Made by a program: the position numbers and the translations under genes. This document shows positions 8,342-16,092 of a stretch of 49,747 nt of DNA, in pieces (positions within the stretch are counted from its first letter, which is position 1; every line of letters starts with the position of its first letter). The DNA comes from Rhodospirillales bacterium (GTDB taxonomy: Bacteria > Pseudomonadota > Alphaproteobacteria > BOG-932 > Roseiterribacteraceae), in NCBI GenBank assembly GCA_028291365.1, contig JAQGIE010000232.1, positions 1-49,747 on the forward strand. Direction: 5' to 3'. The notes beneath the pieces are model-generated. The model was not told the DNA's origin. It did no database searches and was given only the letters and a program-made list of their open reading frames with translations.

Positions 8342-9526
8342 ATGAACACCGCCGTCCGCCCCAAGCTTCGCCTGCTGCCCCGCCATGAGGCGCGCGTGCG
8401 CGGCGGCCATCCGTGGGTGTTCTCGAACGAGATCGCGATGGACGCGGCGGCACGCGCGCTGACGCCGGGCACGCTGGTCGAACTCGAAGATGCGCGCGGC
8501 GCACCGCTCGCCACCGCCTATTTCAATCCGCGCACCTTGATCGCGGCGCGCGTGCTGGGCGCGCCCGGCACGGTGGTCGATCGCGCCTTCTGGCACGAAC
8601 GTCTGCAGGCCGCGCTCACCTTGCGCGACCGCATGTTCGAGCGGCCCTTCTATCGCCTGGTTCATGCCGAGGCCGATCGCCTGCCCGCGCTGGTGGTCGA
8701 CCGGATGGGCGACGTCCTGTCGGTGCAGGCCAATGCCGCGGGCATCGACGTCGCGCTCGACGACATTCTCGGCGCGCTCACCGAGCTTCTGCGCCCACGC
8801 GCCATCCTGCTGCGCAACGACAGTCCGGTGCGCGAGCTCGAAGGGCTTCCGCTGGAAACGCGCGTCGTTCACGGCGCGGTCGAGGCGCCGGTCGAGATCG
8901 AAGAGAATGGCTGCCGCTTCAAGCTCGATCTGCGCGACGGCCAGAAAACCGGCTGGTTCTACGACCAGCGCGCCAACCGCGCCTTCGTCGCGGGCCTGGC
9001 GCGCGGCAAAAGCGTGCTCGACGTCTATGCCTATGCCGGCGGCTTCGCGCTCGCCGCCGCGCGCGCCGGTGCGCGCGAGGTGATCGCAGTCGATCGTTCG
9101 GCCGGCGCCATCGACGCGATCAAGGCCAATGCGGCGGCCAACGGGCTCAACGTCGAAGCGGTGCGCGCCGAGGCCTTCGCCGAGCTGGAGCGACGCGGGG
9201 CCGCGGGCGAGAAATTCGACGTGGTGATCGTCGATCCGCCTGCCTTCATCAAGTCGAAGAAGGAAACCGCCGCGGGCCTGCGCGGCTACGCCAAGCTCGC
9301 CAAGCTGGCAGCACCGCTGGTGGCCCCCGGCGGCATTCTGTTCGCGGCCTCGTGCAGCCACCATGCCGACACGATCAACTTCACCCATGCCGTCACGCAC
9401 GGGCTTGGACAGGCACGACGCACCGGTCGCGTGTTGCAGACCAGCGGCGCCGGCCCCGATCATCCGGTGCATCCGCTGTTGCCGGAGAGCGCGTATCTCA
9501 AGGCGCTGACGCTCCAGCTGGACTGA
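8342..9526 (+). CDS. rlmI: RlmI-like 23S rRNA (cytosine-5) methyltransferase
   Basis: SAM-dependent RNA methyltransferase, 394 residues, matching RlmI, which makes m5C1962 in 23S rRNA. The N-terminal PUA-type domain spans about 1-75 (HPWVFSNEI, GTLVELED), then a middle domain, then the Rossmann fold with GQKTGWFYDQR (200-210), DVYAYAGGF (SAM-binding, about 227-235), VIVDPPAFIKSK (295-306) and SCSHH with the likely catalytic Cys338. GAAGAG lies 5 nt before the ATG at 8342. It stands alone between the repeat cluster and the convergent amtB. Related PUA-methyltransferases (RlmK and others) share the fold, so the exact target base is inferred. Confidence 0.88.
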   Translation: MNTAVRPKLRLLPRHEARVRGGHPWVFSNEIAMDAAARALTPGTLVELEDARGAPLATAYFNPRTLIAARVLGAPGTVVDRAFWHERLQAALTLRDRMFERPFYRLVHAEADRLPALVVDRMGDVLSVQANAAGIDVALDDILGALTELLRPRAILLRNDSPVRELEGLPLETRVVHGAVEAPVEIEENGCRFKLDLRDGQKTGWFYDQRANRAFVAGLARGKSVLDVYAYAGGFALAAARAGAREVIAVDRSAGAIDAIKANAAANGLNVEAVRAEAFAELERRGAAGEKFDVVIVDPPAFIKSKKETAAGLRGYAKLAKLAAPLVAPGGILFAASCSHHADTINFTHAVTHGLGQARRTGRVLQTSGAGPDHPVHPLLPESAYLKALTLQLD

Positions 9527-9535
9527 CAGCTCGGC

Positions 9536-9562
9536 AAAAAAAGAGGGGCATCGCTGCCCCTC
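9536..9562 (-). terminator. Rho-independent terminator of amtB
   Basis: Read on the minus strand, a perfect 8-bp stem GAGGGGCA/TGCCCCTC with a 4-nt loop is followed by seven T residues (complement of the A-run 9536-9542). It lies 34 nt past the amtB stop. On the plus strand there is no T-tract after the stem, so it serves amtB only. Confidence 0.88.
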
Positions 9563-9596
9563 GAGTCGCCCCATGACAAACGATTGAGAAGGCGTG

Positions 9597-10970
9597 CTAC
9601 GGCACGGTTTCACCGTGGAGGGGCCGGTCGAGACCTTGCCGTTCGATCTCTTCCGACACGCGCAGGCCGATGGTGAGATCGACCAGCTTGTAGAGAAGGA
9701 AGGACGCGATGCCGCCATAGACGAGCGTCACCGCGACGCCTTCGAGTTGCAGCAGGATCTGGTGCGCGTTGCCGTCGATGAGGCCGACGATTTTGGGATC
9801 ACCGGTCACCGCTTCGGTCGCGAACACGCCGGTCAGGATGGCCCCGACGATGCCGCCCAGCCCGTGCACGCCCCAGGCATCGAGCGAATCGTCATAGCCG
9901 AATTTGTGCTTGAGGCCGGTGGCGCCCCACCAGCACACGACGCCGGCGACGATGCCGATCAGGAAACCGCCGGTGGCATTGACGTAGCCCGACGCCGGCG
10001 TCACCGCGACGAGCCCCGCGACCGAGCCCGACACGATGCCGAGGATCGACGGTTTGCCCTGCACCGCCCATTCAGTAAACATCCAGGCGAGCGCCGCCGA
10101 CGCGGCAGCGAGCATGGTCGCCAGCATCGCCATGCCGGCGCGGCCGTTGGCGGTCAGCGCCGATCCGGCGTTGAAGCCGAACCAGCCCACCCACAGCAGC
10201 GACGCGCCGATCAGCGACAGAACGAGATTGTGTGGAACGATGTGCTCGTGGCCCCAGCCGCGGCGCTTGCCGAGCAGGATGGCGCCGATGAGACCGGCGA
10301 TGCCGGCATTGATATGCACCACCGTGCCGCCGGCATAGTCGAGCACGCCGGCGCCGGCGAGGAAGCCGTTCGGGTGCCACACCCAATGCGCCACCGGCGC
10401 GTAGACGAACAGCGCCCACAAGGTCGTGAAAGCGAGCAGCGCCGAGAATTTCATGCGTTCGGCGAAGGCGCCGGTGATGAGCGCGGGCGTGATGATCGCG
10501 AACGTCATCTGGAACATCGCGTAGACGCTCTCGGGGATCGTCGTCACGGTCGGGTTTTCGGTACCCTCGCCCAGCGTGAACGGCGTCATCGCCGTCACGC
10601 CCTTGAGCCACAGCCGCGACAGGTCCCCGATGAAGGCCGACGTGCCGCCGGCGCCGTTGGTGAAAGCGAGCGAATAGCCGACCACGTACCAGAGGATCGC
10701 GACCAGGCAGCAGATGGCGAAGCTCTGCATCGTGGTGGCGAGCACGTTCATCTTGCGGACCATGCCGCCATAGAACAGCGCCAGGCCCGGCAGGGTCATC
10801 AGCAGCACCAGCGCGGTGGCGGCGAGCATCCAGGCGGTGTCGCCGCTGTCGATCTTGGCCGCGGCCGCCGCTTCCTCGGCCCGCGCCCCCACCGAAAGCA
10901 AGGTCGTGGGCAGCAGCAAGAGGCCGAGAAAAGCGAGGCGTGCGCTGGGAAGCATTCTGTTCTCGTTCAT
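9597..10970 (-). CDS. amtB: Ammonium transporter, Amt family
   Basis: Inner-membrane ammonium channel of 457 residues with an N-terminal signal peptide (hydrophobic LAFLGLLLLPTTLL, cleavage expected near ARAEEA) and eleven transmembrane helices. The pore-lining twin histidines lie in VVHINAG and WGVHGLGG; ALFYGGMV, FNAGSAL and the GY-DDSLDAWG region are family hallmarks. The ATG at 10970 is chosen because it gives the signal peptide directly; the frame is open further upstream but that sequence is not signal-like. In most proteobacteria glnK (the PII protein that plugs the channel) is next to amtB; here the upstream neighbour is a divergent RNA methyltransferase, so this copy is a single-gene unit with its own terminator. 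Confidence 0.96.
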   Translation of the reverse strand: MNENRMLPSARLAFLGLLLLPTTLLSVGARAEEAAAAAKIDSGDTAWMLAATALVLLMTLPGLALFYGGMVRKMNVLATTMQSFAICCLVAILWYVVGYSLAFTNGAGGTSAFIGDLSRLWLKGVTAMTPFTLGEGTENPTVTTIPESVYAMFQMTFAIITPALITGAFAERMKFSALLAFTTLWALFVYAPVAHWVWHPNGFLAGAGVLDYAGGTVVHINAGIAGLIGAILLGKRRGWGHEHIVPHNLVLSLIGASLLWVGWFGFNAGSALTANGRAGMAMLATMLAAASAALAWMFTEWAVQGKPSILGIVSGSVAGLVAVTPASGYVNATGGFLIGIVAGVVCWWGATGLKHKFGYDDSLDAWGVHGLGGIVGAILTGVFATEAVTGDPKIVGLIDGNAHQILLQLEGVAVTLVYGGIASFLLYKLVDLTIGLRVSEEIERQGLDRPLHGETVP

Positions 10971-11074
10971 TAGGTCCGGCCTTTTTGGCCCAAGGCCGCT
11001 ATCAAGATCCGTGCCGGAGCCGCGCCGACGCGCCACGGTGCCAAGATCCACCATGCTTGCACAGTTTGAGGGCG

Positions 11075-12175
11075 ATGCAGACCGAGCTTGACCGATTCCT
11101 GGGCATTGCCCCGCCAGCCACACCGCCCTGCCGCCATGCCGGCAGTTGCGGCGGCTGCGCCGTGCAGCAGGTCGAGGCCGGCGCCGTCGCCGCCTGGAAG
11201 CGCGAACGCATCGTCGACGCGCTGCGCCGCGTCGGGCTGACGGCCGAGATCGAGCCCACCGCGACCGTCGCGCCCGCCACGCGCCGCCGCGCCACCCTGG
11301 CGGCGCTGCGCCAGGGCAAGCACGTGATGCTGGGATTCAACGAACGGAAAAGCGACCGCATCGTCGATCTCCGTGGTTGTGAGGTGCTGACGCCGAAGCT
11401 GGTGGCGTTGCTAGCCCCGTTGCGCACGCTGGTCGGGACGTTGCTGCAGCAGCGCGAGAGCGCCGACCTGGCGCTCACCGAAGCCGGCAACGGCATCGAG
11501 CTGGTGCTGGTGCGCAAGCGCGCGCTGGCACTCGCCGATCTCGAAGCGCTGGCCGAATTTGCCGAAACGCACGACCTGGCGCGCGTCGCGTGGCGCAGCA
11601 CGGTTCGTTCGCCGGTCGAACCCGTCGCGGTGCGGCGCGTGCCGATGATCCTGCTCGGTGGCGTGCGCGTGTCGCTGCCGCCGGCTTCGTTCCTGCAGCC
11701 GACGCTCGATGGCGAGACGATGCTGATCGAACGCGTGCTGGCGACGCTGCCAGGCGCCAAACGCGTCGCGGATCTCTTCTGCGGCGTCGGCACGTTCGCG
11801 CTGCCGCTGGCAGCGACCGGCGCCGCGGTCACCGCGTTCGACAGCGACAAGGATGCGGTCGGCGCCTTGGCCGCGACGCGCAAAGTGCAGGCGGTGACGC
11901 GCGACCTGTTTCGCGAGCCGCTGTCGGTGAAAGAGCTGCGCGATTTCGACAAAGCCGTGCTCGATCCGGCGCGCGCCGGCGCGGCGGCGCAGGTCGCAAC
12001 TTTGGCCGAGGCCGATTTCGAACGCCTGACCTATGTGTCGTGCAATCCGACAACCTTCGCGCGCGATGCACGCGTGCTGGTCGAAGGTGGCTGGAAACTG
12101 CACGACGTGCTGCCGGTCGACCAGTTCCGCTGGTCGACCCATGTCGAGCTGGTGGCGCGTCTGGAGCGGCGCTGA
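11075..12175 (+). CDS. 23S rRNA (uracil-5)-methyltransferase family protein (RlmC/RlmD type, no TRAM domain)
   Basis: SAM-dependent m5U methyltransferase of 366 residues. The N-terminal Cys pattern C19-x5-C25-x2-C28, plus C102 in LRGCEVL, matches the four ligands of the [4Fe-4S] cluster in RlmD. The methyltransferase core has ADLFCGVGTFALPLA, a DPARAG motif and YVSCNPTTFARD with the nucleophile at about C323; QFRWSTHVELVARL closes the protein, typical of the family. The RNA-binding TRAM domain that precedes the Cys cluster in RlmD is absent: the protein begins only 18 residues before the first Cys. ATG 11075 follows GAGGG closely (short spacing). Whether the target is U747, U1939 or another site cannot be told. 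It is divergent from amtB across 104 bp and convergent with trxA. Confidence 0.88.
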   Translation: MQTELDRFLGIAPPATPPCRHAGSCGGCAVQQVEAGAVAAWKRERIVDALRRVGLTAEIEPTATVAPATRRRATLAALRQGKHVMLGFNERKSDRIVDLRGCEVLTPKLVALLAPLRTLVGTLLQQRESADLALTEAGNGIELVLVRKRALALADLEALAEFAETHDLARVAWRSTVRSPVEPVAVRRVPMILLGGVRVSLPPASFLQPTLDGETMLIERVLATLPGAKRVADLFCGVGTFALPLAATGAAVTAFDSDKDAVGALAATRKVQAVTRDLFREPLSVKELRDFDKAVLDPARAGAAAQVATLAEADFERLTYVSCNPTTFARDARVLVEGGWKLHDVLPVDQFRWSTHVELVARLERR

Positions 12176-12234
12176 AGCGCCGCTCTTCTGTATTTCAATT
12201 CAGACTGAAAATCGGGAGGCCGGCGATCGTCGGC

Positions 12235-12552
12235 CTACAGAACGCTTTCGACCCATTGATACAGCGCGGTCTTGGGCAGCGCGCCGATCTTGGTGGCGGC
12301 GACCTGCCCGTTCTTGAAAAGCATCAGAGTCGGAATGCCGCGCACGCCGTATTTCGACGGCACCATCGGGTTCTCGTCGATATTGATCTTGGCCACGGTC
12401 AGCTTGCCCTGCATCTCGCCGGACATCTGTTCGAGGATCGGTCCGATCGCTTTGCACGGCCCACACCACTCGGCCCAGAAGTCGAGCAGCACCGGGCCCT
12501 CGGCCTTGAGCACATCGGCATCGAACGTCGAGTCGGTCACCTGAACGGTCAT
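12235..12552 (-). CDS. trxA: Thioredoxin
   Basis: Cytosolic protein-disulfide reductant, 105 residues, standard length. The redox site WCGPC (W29-C33) follows VLLDFWAE, and the cis-Pro loop [12 protein letters not shown] is intact. AGGAGCC precedes the ATG by about 8 nt. It sits 90 nt downstream of addA in the same direction, the usual alphaproteobacterial arrangement, so it may be read from the tsaE-addBA transcript as well as from its own promoter. Its 3' end converges on the RNA methyltransferase gene with a 59-bp spacer. Confidence 0.97.
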   Translation of the reverse strand: MTVQVTDSTFDADVLKAEGPVLLDFWAEWCGPCKAIGPILEQMSGEMQGKLTVAKINIDENPMVPSKYGVRGIPTLMLFKNGQVAATKIGALPKTALYQWVESVL

Positions 12553-12642
12553 GGAAAAAGGCTCCTATTCGCGCCGCGACCCGCAGGGGTCGCTTCATAT
12601 TCTGGGCGCGTTTTCCCGAGGGAAAACCAGCGCTCCGAAACC

Positions 12643-15600
12643 TTACGGGGCGCCGCTTTCCAGTCGCAAGAGATAGGGCTCCAGGAGTTCGTTTTGCAGC
12701 TCCATCAGCCGCGGCGTTTCGGTCCAAAGCAGCGCCGCCCGCACCCGCCGTTCGGGAAACAAGCGTGAAATCACCGCGACATAGGCGGCCAGCTGGGCGA
12801 GGTAGGCCGGCGGTGCATCGCTGGCCCGCACTGGCGGCGGACGATCGGTCTTGTAGTCGACGACCCAGACCGTGTCGTCGGCAACGGCCAGACGGTCGAC
12901 CTGCCCGGCCACCAGCGTCGCCCCGATTCGCCCCACCACCGGCACTTCGGCGCGGCTGCCGGGGGCGAAGACGGTGGCGAAATCGGGATGCGCCAACACC
13001 GCGCCGACCTCGTCCGCCAACGACGCCTGCGCGGCCTCATCGAGACCATGCGCAGGCTGCGCCAGGAAGCGCCGGCACGCCGCGTCACGCGCTCCTTCGG
13101 GCAGGTTGGGCAGAAGCTGCAGCAGCTTGTGCACCAGCCGTCCGCGCTGGCGCAGCGCATGGTCGCCGCTGCGCGTCGCGGGCGAACGCGCCGGCGGGTC
13201 GGCCATCCTCGGGCGCGACGGCGTCAGCGGCCTGGTCGGCGTCGGCTCGGCAACCGGCGGCAGGCGCAGCGCGTCGGGCAGCGCATCCGTCGTGACGATT
13301 TCTTCGCGCAGCGCCTCGCTGCTGCGATCCGGCTTCACGCCCGCGCCTTGCGGCATCGACAGGCGCACGACGCCGTCCTCGCCGTGCTCGAACTCGTCGC
13401 CCTGCATCGCCGCCTCGACCAGCCGGTACCAGCTGCCGGCGGGCACGGCGCGGCGCTTCTGCCAGCCCGCGACGATCAACCGATCCTCGGCGCGCGTCAG
13501 CGCCACATACAGCAGGCGCCGATACTCGTCGTCGGACGTCTGTTCCTGCGCGCGTCGCGCCGCGCGCGCCACCGCGTCTTCGTCGGCGCGCGCGCCGGCC
13601 CAGAGCGGCACGTCGCCGTCGGCCCACAGGAGTCGCGGCCCCTGGCTGCGATCGACCAGGCCGGTCGTGTCGGGCAGCACGACGATGGGCGCCTGCAGGC
13701 CTTTGGCGCCATGCACCGTGATCAATCGCACCTCGTCGCGCGCGCCCTGTGCAAGCTCGCGCTTGAGTTCGGCCTCGCCCGCTTCGAGCCAGGCGAGAAA
13801 CGATTCCAGCGACGGCGCGTGCGCGCCGGCGTGGATCAGCGCCGCGGTGAGGAACTCCTCGATCGGGTCGAGCGCTTCGGAACCGAGCCGTGCCTGAATC
13901 GCGCGCCGTCCGCTGCCGTTCGGATCGGCGGGACATGCGCGCAGCAGCGAGGCGGCGAACAACTCGTAAGGCGGCACGAGATCGGCTTCGCCGAGCAGGC
14001 GCGCCAGCCAGTCGCGCGCCGTGCGCCATTCGCCGCGCTCGCCGGCGCGGGCGCTGAGCGTCGCCCACAACGACGCCGTCCCGCGCGCATGGGCGAGCTC
14101 GAACAGATCGTCTTCGTCCAATCCCACCAGCGGCGTCTTCAGCACCGTGGCGCAGGTGAGGTCGTCATCCGGCAGCAGCAGAAAACGGCCGAGCGCGATC
14201 AGATCCATGACCGCGAGTTCGCGCGTCAGCACCATGCGGTCGACGCCCGCTACCGGCACGTTGAGCGATTTCAGCGCCCGCACCATCGCCGGCACGAAAT
14301 CGGGCGCGCGGCGCCGCACCAGGATCATCACGTCGCCGGGTCGGATCGGCCGTCCATGCGACTCGAGTTCGGTGCCGTCGCGCAGCCAGCCTTCGATCGT
14401 CCGCGCGATACGCATCGCCAGTCGGGACGGCGACGCTTCTTCGCGCGACGCTTCCACCGGCGGCGCCCAAGGCAGAGGCGCTTCGGTTTCGATGTCGGCT
14501 TCGAGCGGCCACAGCTCGACCACGCCGGCCTGCCCGGCGCGCGTCACTTGATGCGCGATCGGCGCCGTCGCGACGCCAGCACGCGCCGCGTCATTGGCGA
14601 AGACGCGATCGACCAGTCGCAGAACGGGCTCGGTCGAGCGGAACGAAACGTTGAGCGGCACTTCGCGCCAGTCGCGCTCGGCCTCTTGGCTGCGGGCGGA
14701 GAAATGCGCCCGCATCCGCGCGAACTCGCGCGGATCGGCGCCCTGGAAGGAGAAGATCGACTGTTTCTCGTCGCCGACCGCGAACACGGTGCGCGGCCGT
14801 TCAACCGCGCCCAGGCCGCTGAAGAACTCTTCGGTCAGCGCCTGCACGATGCGCCATTGCGCCGGGTTGGTGTCCTGCGCTTCGTCGACCAGCACGTGTT
14901 CGATGCCGCCGTCGAGCTTGAACAGCACCCAGGCGGCGACGCCGTCGCGCGCCAGCAATTCGCCGGTCTTCGCGATCAGGTCTTCGTAATCGAGGCCGCC
15001 GCTGCGCGCCTTGCGCGTCGCATAGGCGTCGAGCAACGCGGCGCCGACCAGCAGCAGCGCTTCGGTCGCCTCGGCGGTGCCGACCGCGTTGAGCCGCTCC
15101 AGAACACGGAGAACCCGATCTGCTTCTTGCTGAAGTGCCGGAAGCGCCGCGGTCGAGCCGTTGGTTGCGAGCTTCTTGAACACCTCACGCTTGTCGGTCA
15201 GGTACGCGCGGGAATAGGCCAGAAATGACACGGCCCGCTGCGACGGCGTCGCGAGCCAGCGTGACATCTTGGCCGCCCGCTCGCGGTCGGTCTTGGTCCC
15301 CTGCTCGAGAATCGCACACGCGGCGCGCAGCGCCGGCCCGTCGAGCGCACGCTCGGCGCAGGCGGCGCGCAGCACCGAGTCCGTCGTCTCGTCCGGTTCG
15401 ACGCCGACTGTCGCGCGCACCTGGGCCGCGGCGCCCGCGACGCCACCTTCGCATTCGAGAAATTTCGCCAGCCGCGCACGGCCCGACGTCAGCTCGCCGA
15501 CGAGATCGCCGAAGGTCGCTTCGCCGGCGCGGCGCACCAGTTCGGCCAGCGCGCGGCCGAGCGGGGCGCCGGGTTCGGCGCGCGCCTTGTCCAGCACCTC

Positions 15601-16092
15601 GTCGCGCGCCGCGTCGATCAGTTCCTGCGCTTCGCGTTCGTCGAGCAGCCGGAATTGCGGCGACACGCCCGCTTCGAGCGGAAAGCGCCGCAGCACCGAC
15701 TGGCAGAAGCCGTGGATGGTCTGGATGCGCGGCCCTTGCGGCAGGTCGACCGTGCGCGCGAACAGCGTGCGCGCGCGTCTGCGCGTCGCGTCGTCAACGG
15801 CAGCATCGCGGCCGGTCAGCTTGCGCAGCTCGGCGTCGAGCCTGGCATCGTCTTCGGTCGCCCAGCGCGCCAGCTCCTTGCCGACGCGGATCGACATTTC
15901 GGCCGCCGCCGCCTTGGTGAAGGTCAGGCACAGCAGACGCTGCGGATCGACGCCGTCGAGCAGCAGGCGCAGCACGCGATCGGTGAGCACCTTGGTCTTG
16001 CCGCTGCCCGCTGACGCACCGACCCAGGCGCTGGCGGCGGGGTCGGAGGCGCGGCCTTGTTCGCGATCGGCGCCGCTCATTTCAAGCTTCAT
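12643..16092 (-). CDS. addA: Double-strand break repair helicase-nuclease AddA
   Basis: AddA is the UvrD-like helicase and nuclease subunit of AddAB, which resects DNA ends for RecA recombination. The product is 1149 residues. Walker A GASAGSGKT is at about 25-33, the helicase motif with CLTFTKAAAAEM follows, QTIHGFCQ and DEAQD near residue 400 belong to the motor, HGAKGLQAPIV and ALTRAEDRL to its second half, and the C-terminal PD-(D/E)XK nuclease carries VVDYKTDRPP near residue 1077 with QLAAY after it. The frame is open upstream for another 187 codons within addB, but ATG 16092 overlaps the addB stop as ATGA, which fixes the start and implies translational coupling. Confidence 0.96.
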   Translation of the reverse strand: MKLEMSGADREQGRASDPAASAWVGASAGSGKTKVLTDRVLRLLLDGVDPQRLLCLTFTKAAAAEMSIRVGKELARWATEDDARLDAELRKLTGRDAAVDDATRRRARTLFARTVDLPQGPRIQTIHGFCQSVLRRFPLEAGVSPQFRLLDEREAQELIDAARDEVLDKARAEPGAPLGRALAELVRRAGEATFGDLVGELTSGRARLAKFLECEGGVAGAAAQVRATVGVEPDETTDSVLRAACAERALDGPALRAACAILEQGTKTDRERAAKMSRWLATPSQRAVSFLAYSRAYLTDKREVFKKLATNGSTAALPALQQEADRVLRVLERLNAVGTAEATEALLLVGAALLDAYATRKARSGGLDYEDLIAKTGELLARDGVAAWVLFKLDGGIEHVLVDEAQDTNPAQWRIVQALTEEFFSGLGAVERPRTVFAVGDEKQSIFSFQGADPREFARMRAHFSARSQEAERDWREVPLNVSFRSTEPVLRLVDRVFANDAARAGVATAPIAHQVTRAGQAGVVELWPLEADIETEAPLPWAPPVEASREEASPSRLAMRIARTIEGWLRDGTELESHGRPIRPGDVMILVRRRAPDFVPAMVRALKSLNVPVAGVDRMVLTRELAVMDLIALGRFLLLPDDDLTCATVLKTPLVGLDEDDLFELAHARGTASLWATLSARAGERGEWRTARDWLARLLGEADLVPPYELFAASLLRACPADPNGSGRRAIQARLGSEALDPIEEFLTAALIHAGAHAPSLESFLAWLEAGEAELKRELAQGARDEVRLITVHGAKGLQAPIVVLPDTTGLVDRSQGPRLLWADGDVPLWAGARADEDAVARAARRAQEQTSDDEYRRLLYVALTRAEDRLIVAGWQKRRAVPAGSWYRLVEAAMQGDEFEHGEDGVVRLSMPQGAGVKPDRSSEALREEIVTTDALPDALRLPPVAEPTPTRPLTPSRPRMADPPARSPATRSGDHALRQRGRLVHKLLQLLPNLPEGARDAACRRFLAQPAHGLDEAAQASLADEVGAVLAHPDFATVFAPGSRAEVPVVGRIGATLVAGQVDRLAVADDTVWVVDYKTDRPPPVRASDAPPAYLAQLAAYVAVISRLFPERRVRAALLWTETPRLMELQNELLEPYLLRLESGAP

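Noticed and set aside
11029-11044. Possible sigma-54 promoter before amtB (TGGCACCGTGGCGC on the minus strand)
   Set aside because: The GG and GC elements are one base off the required spacing and the -12 part does not match TTGC.
12217-12236. Hairpin AGGCCG/CGGCCT as terminator of trxA
   Set aside because: The stem has only 6 bp, overlaps the trxA stop codon, and the T-run after it is only TTTT at some distance.
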